Shown here one piece after another: positions 28,243 to 36,320 of a DNA stretch of 64,000 nt. How positions within the stretch are numbered: position 1 is the first letter of the stretch; the number at the start of each line of letters is the position of its first letter. The stretch spans positions 1,698,501-1,762,500 of the forward strand of contig NZ_AP014809.1 of NCBI RefSeq assembly GCF_002355515.1, given 5' to 3'. Both the position numbers and the translations under genes were made by a program. This DNA comes from Methylorubrum populi. GTDB lineage: Bacteria > Pseudomonadota > Alphaproteobacteria > Rhizobiales > Beijerinckiaceae. The notes under the pieces are model-generated. The model was not told the origin of the DNA, did not search any database, and saw only the letters and a list, made by a program, of their open reading frames with translations.

Positions 28243-29637
28243 TCATTGCCAGATCCGCGCCATCGTGGCGGCGTGCTCGGCGAGCAGCGCCTCGAGGTCG
28301 AGGTCGCAGAAGGCGCCGTCGGCGATGATCGGGCGTCCGTGGATGAAGCTGTGCGAGACCCGGAACGGCCCGCACATCACCATCGCGGCGAGCGGATCGC
28401 GCTGCGTGCCGGACAGGCCGAGCTGGTCGAGCTTCACCGCGATGAGATCCGCGCTCATGCCGGGGGCGAGATGGCCGATGTCGTCCCGGCCCAGCAGCCT
28501 CGCGCCGCCGCGGGTCGCCATGACCAGGGCTTCCCGCGCCGACAGGGCGCCCGGCGTGCCGCCGAAGCCGCCGCGGCCGCCGGGGGGTTCTGAGCCGTAG
28601 CGCGCCGGCGCCACGCGCTGGAGGAGCTGCGCCAGCCGCGCTTCGAGGAAGAGGTTCGAGGTGTCGTTCGAGGCGGAGCCGTCGACGCCGAGGCCGCAGG
28701 TCATGCCGGCATCGAGCATCTCGCGGATCTTGGCGATGCCCTGGCCGCAGCGCATGTTGGCGGAAGGGCAGTGCGTCATGCCGGTCCCGGTCTCGGCGAA
28801 GCGCCGGATCTCGCCGGAATCGAGGAAGATCGCGTGGGCGAACCACACGTCCGGCCCGGTCCAGCCCACCGATTCGGCGAAGGCGGCCGGCCGCATTCCG
28901 TAGGCCTCGCGGCACCAGACCTCCTCGTCGAGATCCTCGGCGAGATGGGTGTGGAGGTGGACGCCGTGGACGCGGGCGAGCGCCGCCGCCTCCCGCATCA
29001 GGCCCGGCGTCACCGAGAAGGGCGAGCAGGGGGCCAGCACGATGCGGGTCATCGCGTATCGGGCCGGGTCGTGGTGGGCGTGGATCAGCCGCTCGGCGTC
29101 CTTGAGGATGTCCGCCTCGCGCTCGACGCAGGAATCGGGGGGCAGCCCGCCCTGGCTCTGCCCGCGCGACATCGCTCCCCGCGCCGCGTGGAAGCGCAGG
29201 CCGATCCCGCGCGCCGCCGCGATCGTGGAATCGAGCGTGACGTCGTTGGGCCGGATGTAGAGGTGGTCCGAACTCGTGGTGCAGCCCGAGGCGATCAGCT
29301 CGGCCATCGCCACCCGGGCGGAGACGCTGATCGCCGCGTCGTCGAGGCGCGCCCAGATCGGGTAGAGCGTGGACAGCCACGTGAAGAGCGGCTCGTCCTG
29401 GACCATCACCCGGGTCAGGTTCTGGTACATGTGGTGATGCGTGTTCACCATGCCGGGCATCACGAGATGGCCGGACAGGTCGATCACCCGGTCGGCGGGA
29501 GTTGCGCCGAGCTCGGCATCGGTGCCGACGGCCTCGATCACGTGGTCGCGCAGGTAGAGGGCGCCGTCGGTGATTTCGCGGCCCCCGTCGTCGAAGGTGG
29601 CGAGGTGGGCGATGTGGCGCAGGAGCAGCGTCGGCAT
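28243..29637 (-). CDS. 8-oxoguanine deaminase-like amidohydrolase
   Basis: Four hundred sixty-four residues. Amidohydrolase metal sites are complete: NTHHHMYQNLTR, LHTHLAE, FAHAIFL and LGVDGSASND. Segments that set 8-oxoguanine deaminases apart from guanine or triazine hydrolases are well matched: PLFTWLSTLYPIWARL, GCTTSSDHLYIRPND, RGAMSRGQSQGGLPPDS, LAPCSPFSVTPGLMREAA, THCPSANMRCGQGI. It would convert 8-oxoguanine to urate plus ammonia, feeding the urate genes at 46-52 kb. It lies directly after the ABC permease (14-bp gap) and before oxygenase paralog 1. Substrate is inferred; isocytosine or another amino-heterocycle is possible. Confidence 0.78.
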   Translation of the reverse strand: MPTLLLRHIAHLATFDDGGREITDGALYLRDHVIEAVGTDAELGATPADRVIDLSGHLVMPGMVNTHHHMYQNLTRVMVQDEPLFTWLSTLYPIWARLDDAAISVSARVAMAELIASGCTTSSDHLYIRPNDVTLDSTIAAARGIGLRFHAARGAMSRGQSQGGLPPDSCVEREADILKDAERLIHAHHDPARYAMTRIVLAPCSPFSVTPGLMREAAALARVHGVHLHTHLAEDLDEEVWCREAYGMRPAAFAESVGWTGPDVWFAHAIFLDSGEIRRFAETGTGMTHCPSANMRCGQGIAKIREMLDAGMTCGLGVDGSASNDTSNLFLEARLAQLLQRVAPARYGSEPPGGRGGFGGTPGALSAREALVMATRGGARLLGRDDIGHLAPGMSADLIAVKLDQLGLSGTQRDPLAAMVMCGPFRVSHSFIHGRPIIADGAFCDLDLEALLAEHAATMARIWQ

Positions 29638-29651
29638 GGTCTCAGCGCCCC

Positions 29652-30587
29652 TCAGCGCACGTCGCGATGGTAGGGCAGGCCGAGGGCGGCCGGGGCCGCG
29701 AACCAGCCGCGCAGGCGCCGCCACGCCACCACCGGCAGGATGATGAACGCGACGGTGCCGAGATAGGGCAGCATCGAGAGGATCGCCGGCGCTACCGGCC
29801 AGCCCCGGGCCTGACCGACGAAGCCGAGCGCCGTGATGACGCCGAAGAGCAGTGCGGCGGCCACCGCCGTCAGCGGCCTGAAGCCGGCGAAGATGACGAG
29901 GGCCACGGCGATCCAGCCGCGGCCGGCGACGACGCCCTCCGACCAGGACGGCACGAAGGCCAGCGTCAGGTAGGCTCCCGCACCGCCCGCGAGGCTCGAT
30001 CCGAGGGCGACGTACCAGAACCGGATCGCCGCAACCGGGATGCCGGCGGCGTCCGCCGCGGCGGGACTCTCGCCCACCGCGCGCAGGTTCAGCCCGTGCC
30101 GGGTCCGGAACAGCAGGAGATGCAGCCCGATCGGCAGGACGATGTAGATCGCGTAGAGCAGCACGTTCTGCGAGAACAGCGCCGGCCCGAGCACCGGGAT
30201 GTCGGCGAGCCCCGGGACCACGACCTGCGGGAAGACGGCGGCGGCGGGGGCGCCGGCATAGGAGCGGCCGAGCGTCGCCGCGAGCCCGGAGCCGAGGAGC
30301 GTGAGGGCGAGACCGCACAGCACCTGGTTGGCCCGCAGCAGCACGGTGGCGGCGGCGAAGACGCAGCCGAAGGCGAACCCGACGCCCAGCGCCGCGACGA
30401 ATCCGAGGGCCGGGCTCGGCACCGCCGCCACGGTGGCGATACCCGTGAGCGCGCCCAGCGACATCAGCCCCTCGACGCCGAGATTGACCACGCCGACGCG
30501 CTCGGCGAGCACCTCGCCGAGCGCCGCGAGGGCGAGCACCCCGCCCGCTAGGAGCGCCGTGGACAGGATGCCGGTGATCAGATCCAA
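29652..30587 (-). CDS. BMP-type nucleoside ABC transporter permease 2
   Basis: Three hundred eleven residues, about nine membrane helices. Family motifs: ERVGVVNLGVEGLMSLGA (the NLGxEG signature of NupQ/YufQ-like permeases) and GLNLRAVGESPAAADAAGIP, the coupling loop. It pairs with the permease at 30612-31664 to form the channel for an imported nucleoside or base. Twenty-four bp separate it from that gene. Confidence 0.9.
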   Translation of the reverse strand: MDLITGILSTALLAGGVLALAALGEVLAERVGVVNLGVEGLMSLGALTGIATVAAVPSPALGFVAALGVGFAFGCVFAAATVLLRANQVLCGLALTLLGSGLAATLGRSYAGAPAAAVFPQVVVPGLADIPVLGPALFSQNVLLYAIYIVLPIGLHLLLFRTRHGLNLRAVGESPAAADAAGIPVAAIRFWYVALGSSLAGGAGAYLTLAFVPSWSEGVVAGRGWIAVALVIFAGFRPLTAVAAALLFGVITALGFVGQARGWPVAPAILSMLPYLGTVAFIILPVVAWRRLRGWFAAPAALGLPYHRDVR

Positions 30588-30611
30588 ATGATCGCCTCCA
30601 CGCGGGTGCCC

Positions 30612-31664
30612 TTAGCCCAGGATCCGGGTCCGGCGCACGGGCCGGTAATGCACGATCTCGTCGCCGACCGCCGTGAACAGCAGGATCAGGCCGGTGATGG
30701 CGAGCACGGTGCTGGTGTTCACGCCCTGCGTCTGCAGCACGATGCCGGCATTGAGGAGCGCCGCCATCAGCACGGCGCCCGCGATCACGCCGAGACAGGA
30801 GCCGCGGGCGAGCACCGCGACCATGATGCCGAGATAGCCGTAATTGTTCGAAATGCCGCCCTGCAGCCGGTGCACGGTGCCGGCGAGTTCGATGGTCCCG
30901 GCCAGCCCTGCGACCGCCCCCGAGAGCAGCATCACGGCGACGATGCGCGCCCGGACCGGGATGCCGGCATAGAGCGCCGCGCCGGGATTGGCGCCGGCGA
31001 CGCGCACCTCGTAGCCGAAGCGGGTGAAAGCGAGCAGCCCGGCCGCGAGGATCGCCACCGCGATCGCGGCGGGCAAGCCCCAGTGCAGGGTATCGCCCAG
31101 CGGCGGCAGTTCGGCGGGGATGCGCGCCGTGGTCGCCAGCGCCCGGCCCGAGGGATCGCGCCAGGGGCCGGTGCAGAGCCACGCGACCAGAAGGGCGGCG
31201 ACGAAGTTCAAGAGCAGCGTGGTGATGAGTTCGCTCACGCCCGCGAAGGCCCGGGCAAGCGTCGGCACCAGGATCCAGGCGGCGCCCCCGGCCGCCCCGG
31301 CGAGCGCCATCAGCGGCAGGACCCAGGCGTCGTCGCCGCCGGCATGGAGGCCGACCGCGGTCGCGGCCAGCGCGCCGGCGTTGAACTGGCCCTCGCCGCC
31401 GATGTTCCACAGGCCGATGCGCTGGGTCAGCGCCACCGCGATCCCGGTGAGGATCAGCGGCGTGACGAGCAGGCCGAGATCCTCCAGCCCCGCGACGGAT
31501 CCGAAGGCGGAGCCGATCACCTCGGCGCCGAGGCGCGCGGGCGCGAGGCCGGCGAGCGACAGGACCGCCGCGACGCAGGCGAGCGCCGCCAGGATCGCCC
31601 CGACCCGTCCGGCCAGGGCGGCGCCGGCCGGGACGGTCGGAACCCTCTGGAACCGCCAGCTCAT
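30612..31664 (-). CDS. BMP-type nucleoside ABC transporter permease 1
   Basis: Three hundred fifty residues. Contains the partner signatures RIGLWNIGGEGQFNAGAL and ELITTLLLNFVAALLVAWL, plus the coupling segment FGYEVRVAGANPGAALYAGI and NYGYLGIMVAVLARGSC, as in NupP/YufP permeases. Its ATG overlaps the stop of the ATPase gene (ATGA), so translation is coupled. Confidence 0.9.
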   Translation of the reverse strand: MSWRFQRVPTVPAGAALAGRVGAILAALACVAAVLSLAGLAPARLGAEVIGSAFGSVAGLEDLGLLVTPLILTGIAVALTQRIGLWNIGGEGQFNAGALAATAVGLHAGGDDAWVLPLMALAGAAGGAAWILVPTLARAFAGVSELITTLLLNFVAALLVAWLCTGPWRDPSGRALATTARIPAELPPLGDTLHWGLPAAIAVAILAAGLLAFTRFGYEVRVAGANPGAALYAGIPVRARIVAVMLLSGAVAGLAGTIELAGTVHRLQGGISNNYGYLGIMVAVLARGSCLGVIAGAVLMAALLNAGIVLQTQGVNTSTVLAITGLILLFTAVGDEIVHYRPVRRTRILG

Positions 31665-33250
31665 GCCCGCGCCCCCCGGCCACCCATCATCAGTCCCAGC
31701 GTCTCGACGTCCGCCTCGGCGGCGGGCATCACACCCATGATCCGTCCCTCGAACAGCACCGCCACCCGGTCGGCGAGCGCGAGGATCTCCTCCAGCTCCT
31801 CGGAGAAGAGCAGCACCGCCCTGCCCCGGTCGCGCAGCTCCGCGAGGTAGGAGAGCAGGGTGTCGATGGCGCCGACATCGAGCCCCCGGCTCGGATAGGC
31901 GGCGACCAGGACCCGCTCGGCGACGCGGATCTCGCGGCGGGCGACGAGGCGCTGCTGGTTCCCGCCCGACAGGTTGCGGATGGGCATGCCGAAATCCGGC
32001 ACCGCGACGGCGGCGTCGGCGGCGATGGTCCGGGCGAGGCGCGCCGCCGCCCAGGGCCGGAACAGGCCGCCGCCGCCGACGCGCGGGCCGGCATATTCCC
32101 GCAGCACCGCGTTGTCGGCGACGCTGAGGTCGGGGGCGAGGCCGCTGCGCAGGCGATCCTCCGGGATATGGCCGATGCCGGCGGCCGCGAAGGCCGCCGC
32201 ATCCGTCCGGGCCACAGGCCGGCCGTCGATCCGGACCGCCCCCCCCGCGACCCGGCGCATGCCGGTGACGACCTGGCTCAGCTCGCGCTGCCCGTTGCCG
32301 GCGACCCCCGCAATGCCCAGGATCTCGCCGCCATGCAGGGCGAGGGTGACGTCGCGCAGCGCCACGAGGCCGCGGTCGTCCCGCGCGCAGACCCGATCGA
32401 GTTCGAGCACCGGAGCCGCCGAGACCGGCGTGCCGGCCGCCCGCGGACGCGCCCTGCGCAGGGTGATGTCGTGGCCGACCATCAGGGCGGCGAGGCCGCG
32501 CTCGTCCGCGCCCGCGGCGGGGCGCGTCGCCACCTTCCGGCCCCCGCGCAGCACGCTGATCCGGTCGGCGATGGCGACGACCTCGTCGAGCTTGTGGCTG
32601 ATGAAGATCACCGCGTTTCCGGAGGCGCGGAACGCCCGCAGGGCCGCAAACAGATCTCGCGCCTCCGCCGGCGTCAGCACGGCGGTCGGCTCGTCGAGGA
32701 TCAGGAGGCGGGCGTCGCGGGCCAGAACCCGGAGGATCTCGACCCGCTGCTGCTCGCCGGCCGAGAGGTCGCCGACGACCGCGTCCGGCCGCACCGCGAG
32801 GTTGAAGCGCGCGGCGAGCGCCCGCGTGCGCGCTTCGAGCGCCGCCGCCGAGGCGCGCCAGGGCGTGCGCGACCAGCCGAGATGGATGTTCTCGGCCACC
32901 GTGAAGGCCGGCACCAGCTTGAAGTGCTGGTGCACCATGCCGGTCCCGGCACGGATCGCCGCCTGCGGCGAGGGCAGCGCGCGGGCGTAGCCGTCGAGGA
33001 TGATCGTGCCGGCATCGGGCTGGTAGATGCCGGTGAGGATGTTCATCAGGGTCGACTTGCCGGCCCCGTTCTCGCCGAGCAGGGCGTGGATCTCCCCTGG
33101 CATCACCGTGAGATCGACCGCGTCGTTGGCGAGCACGCCCGGAAACGCCTTGGTGATCCCCTGCAACTCGACGAGGGCGGGGGTGCCGGGCGGGATTGCG
33201 GGTGCGGCGCCCGCGCCCGTCCCGGGTGGGAACGCGAGCGGCACCCCCAT
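31661..33250 (-). CDS. BMP-type nucleoside ABC transporter ATPase (two nucleotide-binding domains)
   Basis: Five hundred twenty-nine residues with two ATPase domains. Domain 1: Walker A GENGAGKST, signature LSAGEQQRVEI, Walker B LLILDEPTAVLTP. Domain 2 has the usual degenerate Walker A of this family (GIAGVAGNGQRELS) but a good signature, LSGGNQQRLV. This architecture is that of YufO/NupO nucleoside importers and sugar importers; the neighbouring BMP-type binding protein decides for nucleosides. The start ATG shares one base with the upstream stop (TGATG). Confidence 0.92.
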   Translation of the reverse strand: MGVPLAFPPGTGAGAAPAIPPGTPALVELQGITKAFPGVLANDAVDLTVMPGEIHALLGENGAGKSTLMNILTGIYQPDAGTIILDGYARALPSPQAAIRAGTGMVHQHFKLVPAFTVAENIHLGWSRTPWRASAAALEARTRALAARFNLAVRPDAVVGDLSAGEQQRVEILRVLARDARLLILDEPTAVLTPAEARDLFAALRAFRASGNAVIFISHKLDEVVAIADRISVLRGGRKVATRPAAGADERGLAALMVGHDITLRRARPRAAGTPVSAAPVLELDRVCARDDRGLVALRDVTLALHGGEILGIAGVAGNGQRELSQVVTGMRRVAGGAVRIDGRPVARTDAAAFAAAGIGHIPEDRLRSGLAPDLSVADNAVLREYAGPRVGGGGLFRPWAAARLARTIAADAAVAVPDFGMPIRNLSGGNQQRLVARREIRVAERVLVAAYPSRGLDVGAIDTLLSYLAELRDRGRAVLLFSEELEEILALADRVAVLFEGRIMGVMPAAEADVETLGLMMGGRGARA

Positions 33251-34389
33251 CAGGCGCCGAGGCCCGTCACGCCCTCGATCGACCAGTCCCAGTTGTAGAG
33301 GTCGAGATCGCTCATGGTCTTGCCCGCCGCGACCCGGACCTTGCTCTGGCTGTCCCGGATCTCGCCGACGAACGGCGTGTACCCGCCGAGGATCTTTTCG
33401 CGCACGGCGTCGGCCTGCTTTGCGACGGCCTCGGGCACGGTCCGGCCCCAGGCGTCGCGGTCGACGCCGCCGCCCATCGGCAGGAGCGTGGTGCCCGGCG
33501 TCCATGTGCCGGCGATGCGCCGGCCCACCTGATCGACGTAGTACTTGCGCGAATCCACCACGATCGAGCTGACATAGGCGTCGGGCCCGAAGCGGCGCAT
33601 GTCGGTGTTCCACATCGCCGCCTTGAGGCCGCGCTGCTGCGCCACCTGAAGGTAGCCGGCCTCGTCCATGATGCCGAAGAGGAAGTCGCAGCCGTTGTTG
33701 GCGAGCGCGACGCCGGCCTGGGTCGCGGCCTGCGGATCGAACCAGGAATTGATCGTGATGACCTGCACGGTCGCCTCGGGCTTCACCGTGCGCGCGCCCA
33801 TCAGGAAGGCGTTGGTCGAGGAGAAGCACGAGGGCACCGGGAAGGAGGCGACGTAGCCGAGCTTGCCCGTCTTGCTCATCAGGCCGGCCGCGACGCCGAG
33901 CACGTAGGTCGGGTACCAGTGCGCGAAGTAGTACCAGCCGAGATTGTCCGCCGTGGTGCGGCCGTCGCATTCGAGGAAGCCGACCTTCCGCGAGCGCTTG
34001 GCGACGTCGGAGAAGAAGTCGCCGTAATTCGAGGTGGCGAAGACGAGGTTGGCGCCGTTCGAGACGAATTGCCGGAAGGTGCGCGCGGCGTCGGCGGAAT
34101 AGGGGATCGACTCGACGAACAGGGTCTTGGCCTGCGGGAAAGCGGCCTGCACCGCCTTCATTCCCTGGTCGTGACTCCAGGTCCAGCCCTCGTCGGTCAC
34201 CGGGCCGACATGTCCGAAGGCGATCACCGCATCCTTCTCGGGAACCGCCGGCAGCGGCGCCTGGGCCCGGGCCGGGCACAGTCCGGGCGGCAGGATCAGG
34301 CCGGCACCGAGACCGGCTCCAAGGCCGATTCCGAGGCCGAGCAGATGGCGGCGGCTCGGCAGGGCGGCATCGCGCATGTCATCGCTCAC
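33250..34389 (-). CDS. BMP-family substrate-binding protein (Tat-exported)
   Basis: Three hundred seventy-nine residues from GTG 34389, chosen for GAGGGAG eight bases upstream; ATG 34377 also fits. A twin-arginine signal (SRRHLLGLGIGLGAGLG) ends at PARAQA, suggesting export of a folded protein, and there is no lipobox Cys. The mature part is BMP/PnrA-like: VIAFGHVGPVTDEGWTWSHD, ANLVFATSNYGDF, LGYVASFPVPSCFSSTNAF, QVITINSWFDPQ, CDFLFGIMDEAGYL. Family members bind purine nucleosides or, in some cases, bases. First gene of the leftward operon. Confidence 0.9.
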   Translation of the reverse strand: MSDDMRDAALPSRRHLLGLGIGLGAGLGAGLILPPGLCPARAQAPLPAVPEKDAVIAFGHVGPVTDEGWTWSHDQGMKAVQAAFPQAKTLFVESIPYSADAARTFRQFVSNGANLVFATSNYGDFFSDVAKRSRKVGFLECDGRTTADNLGWYYFAHWYPTYVLGVAAGLMSKTGKLGYVASFPVPSCFSSTNAFLMGARTVKPEATVQVITINSWFDPQAATQAGVALANNGCDFLFGIMDEAGYLQVAQQRGLKAAMWNTDMRRFGPDAYVSSIVVDSRKYYVDQVGRRIAGTWTPGTTLLPMGGGVDRDAWGRTVPEAVAKQADAVREKILGGYTPFVGEIRDSQSKVRVAAGKTMSDLDLYNWDWSIEGVTGLGA

Positions 34390-34474
34390 GGCACTGGCTC
34401 CCTCTCGGATCGCCGCCCGAATCCGGGTGGCGGGAGTGACCGCAGCCTCTCCGGCAGAACGTCCGGCGGAGGGC

Positions 34475-34528
34475 GTCGGCAAGAACGCGGCAAGATCCGA
34501 CGCGGCAAGATCCGGCGCGGCAAGAACC
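34475..34528. repeat. Four spaced 12-bp repeats in a divergent promoter region
   Basis: Copies of gcggcaagatcc or close variants at 34475-34486, 34487-34498, 34502-34513 and 34517-34528 (periods 12, 15 and 15). They lie about 85-140 bp before the BMP binding-protein start. Such evenly phased repeats may be regulator-binding iterons; no protein is known. Confidence 0.6.
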
Positions 34529-34687
34529 ATGCCTCGACGGGGGCCGCTCCGACCGCCGCATCGGCCAAGCGTGACCGCGCCGATCTGTCCCGGATAGCCG
34601 CCAATTTCCGACCACCCCGGTGCGTCCAGCGCAACAACGCCAGGGCGTAGGATCGCGGGTTTGCGCGGACTTGCGCGAAGAACTGAT

Positions 34688-34707
34688 GAAGCCTTAAGCA
34701 AGGCTTC
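34688..34707. promoter_or_regulatory. Perfect inverted repeat, candidate operator
   Basis: gaagcctt-aagc-aaggcttc (34688-34707), an 8-bp perfect inverted repeat 45-64 bp before the acylphosphatase-like gene and inside the divergent region 34390-34751. A natural candidate site for the LysR regulator encoded at 36321-37244; this is inference. Confidence 0.45.
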
Positions 34708-34751
34708 GAGGTGGCGCGAAACGAGGCATCGCGAGCCGGGAGGGCACGACC

Positions 34752-35033
34752 ATGGGCGGTGCAGCCGTCATGACCTTCACCGGACGGTTCCGGCCCGCGA
34801 GCTTCCGGGCCTTCGCGGAGGATCGCGCCCGCCTCCTCGCCTTGGACGCGGCCTGGGGCGAGGCGGCGCCCGACCGAATCGTCGTCGCCGTCGCGGGCCA
34901 GCGCGACTTCATCGATGCGTTCGAGATGGCCTGCAGCCTCGGGCCCATGGATTGCCTCGTCCACGAGATCGAGCGGCGCGAAACGGATTCGGCCGGGATC
35001 GCCACCTTCGAGCGGGAACATGTCGATGGATGA
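34752..35033 (+). CDS. Acylphosphatase-like small protein
   Basis: Ninety-three residues. The layout FTGRFRPASFRAFAEDRARL, followed by RIVVAVAGQRDFIDAFEMAC and SLGPMDCLVHEIERRE, follows the acylphosphatase alpha/beta fold. The catalytic Arg (SFRAF) is kept, but the phosphate loop residues (usually QGVGFR) are changed to RPASFR and the expected catalytic Asn is not evident, so ordinary acylphosphatase activity is doubtful. Its stop overlaps the start of the Rieske protein, so the two are translationally coupled and probably work together. An ATG at 34770 (MTFTG) is an alternative start. Confidence 0.6.
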   Translation: MGGAAVMTFTGRFRPASFRAFAEDRARLLALDAAWGEAAPDRIVVAVAGQRDFIDAFEMACSLGPMDCLVHEIERRETDSAGIATFEREHVDG

Positions 35034-35676
35034 GCCGGACGGTTGGTACGCGGTCGCGCTGGGCGCCGATATCGAGCCCTCGACCTCGGCGGGAACGCGC
35101 CTGTTCGGCCACGAACTCGTGGTCTGGCGCGACGCCGCCGGCGCCGTGCATGTCTGGGAGGATCGCTGCCCGCATCGCGGCATGCGCCTGAGCTTCGGCT
35201 TCGTGCGCGGCGATCACATCGCCTGCCTCTATCACGGCTGGCGCTACGACGCCGCCGGCCAGTGCCGCTTCATCCCGGCCCACCCGGATCTCGCGGTGAG
35301 CCCGATGATCCGGACGCGGACCTTTCCGTGTCGGGAGCGGGCCGGGCTGATCTGGGTCCGCTGGGGAAGCCCGGCCGACGACGCCCCGGAGGCCGCGCCC
35401 GACGAGGCCGCCCCCGTCTCGCCCCTGCGCAGCCTCTACCTCGACGCGCCGGCCGCGCGCCTCGCGGCGGCGCTCGGCGGCGCCGGGTCCGATGGGCTCG
35501 CCCGCCTCGATCTCGCCGGATCGCCCGTCCTCGTCGCGGTGCAGCCGCTCGCCGCGGAGGCGAGCGCGGCACACATCGTGGTTCCGGCCGCGCCCGAAGC
35601 GCCAACAGCCGATCTCGCCCGCCTCGCCGCCGCCTGCATCGCCCTGCGCCGGACCATCGAGGGAGCCGCGCCGTGA
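35026..35676 (+). CDS. Stand-alone Rieske [2Fe-2S] protein
   Basis: Two hundred sixteen residues. The ligand pairs are complete: Cys48-x-His50 in EDRCPHRGMRLSFG and Cys67-x2-His70 in HIACLYHGWRYD, with oxygenase-type surroundings (GWYAVALGADIEP, CRERAGLIWVRWG). After about residue 115 there is no mononuclear-iron motif, only about 100 Ala/Leu-rich residues. It thus looks like the electron-transfer half of a Rieske oxygenase on its own gene, the complement of the Rieske-less catalytic proteins at 27337-28173 and 41479-42339. Start 35026 has GGGAA seven bases upstream; ATG 35020 is possible. It overlaps both neighbours. Confidence 0.85.
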   Translation: MDEPDGWYAVALGADIEPSTSAGTRLFGHELVVWRDAAGAVHVWEDRCPHRGMRLSFGFVRGDHIACLYHGWRYDAAGQCRFIPAHPDLAVSPMIRTRTFPCRERAGLIWVRWGSPADDAPEAAPDEAAPVSPLRSLYLDAPAARLAAALGGAGSDGLARLDLAGSPVLVAVQPLAAEASAAHIVVPAAPEAPTADLARLAAACIALRRTIEGAAP

Positions 35677-36302
35677 GCCTTCGCCTCTACGACTACGAAC
35701 TCGACGAGAACGGCTACAAGGTCCGGCTCGCGCTGGGGGCGCTCGGGCTCGACTGCGAGACCGTGGCGGTCGACATGGTCCCGGGCGCCGAGCAGACCCG
35801 CTCCCCGCTGATCGATCTGAACCCCCTCGGCACGCTCCCGATCCTCGTCGATGGCGGCACGGTGCTGCGGGAGGCCGAGGCGATCCTCGCCTATCTGGCG
35901 CGCCGCTACGATCCCGCCGGGACGTGGCTGCCGCAGGAGCCGGCGGCCTTCGGCGAAACCCTGATGTGGCTCGCCTTCGCCACGCGCGAATTGCACGCGG
36001 CGAGCCTCGCGCGGCGCGCGGCCCTGTTCGACCATCCGGGCGACGGGCCGGAGCTGGAGAGCCGGTCGCGGGCGGCGTTCCGAGCCATGGAGGACCATAT
36101 CGTCCTGCGCGGGCTCTCGGGCGCGGGCTGGTTCGCCGGCACGGGCCTGACCATCGCCGATCTCGCCCTGTTCCCGGCCTTCGCCCTCAGCCGGGACTTC
36201 GGGATCGACCACGAGGCCTATCCGGGCCTGCGCCGCTGGAGCCGCCGCGTCCGCGGCCTGCCGGGCTTCCGCACCATGCCCGGCATTCCCGACTATCACT
36301 GA
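35673..36302 (+). CDS. Glutathione S-transferase-fold protein (NdmE-like candidate)
   Basis: Two hundred nine residues from a GTG that overlaps the Rieske stop (GTGA). N-terminal thioredoxin-like domain: LRLYDYELDENGYKVRLALG, LNPLGTLPILVDGGTVLREA, EAILAYLARRYDP. C-terminal helical domain: WFAGTGLTIADLALFPAFAL. Overall a normal-sized cytosolic GST. The coupling to the Rieske gene, and the presence of Rieske-less oxygenase genes nearby, recall NdmE, the GST-like structural partner of NdmC. A conventional conjugating GST cannot be excluded. Confidence 0.85.
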   Translation: MSLRLYDYELDENGYKVRLALGALGLDCETVAVDMVPGAEQTRSPLIDLNPLGTLPILVDGGTVLREAEAILAYLARRYDPAGTWLPQEPAAFGETLMWLAFATRELHAASLARRAALFDHPGDGPELESRSRAAFRAMEDHIVLRGLSGAGWFAGTGLTIADLALFPAFALSRDFGIDHEAYPGLRRWSRRVRGLPGFRTMPGIPDYH

Positions 36303-36320
36303 CGGCCGGACAGGACGCCC

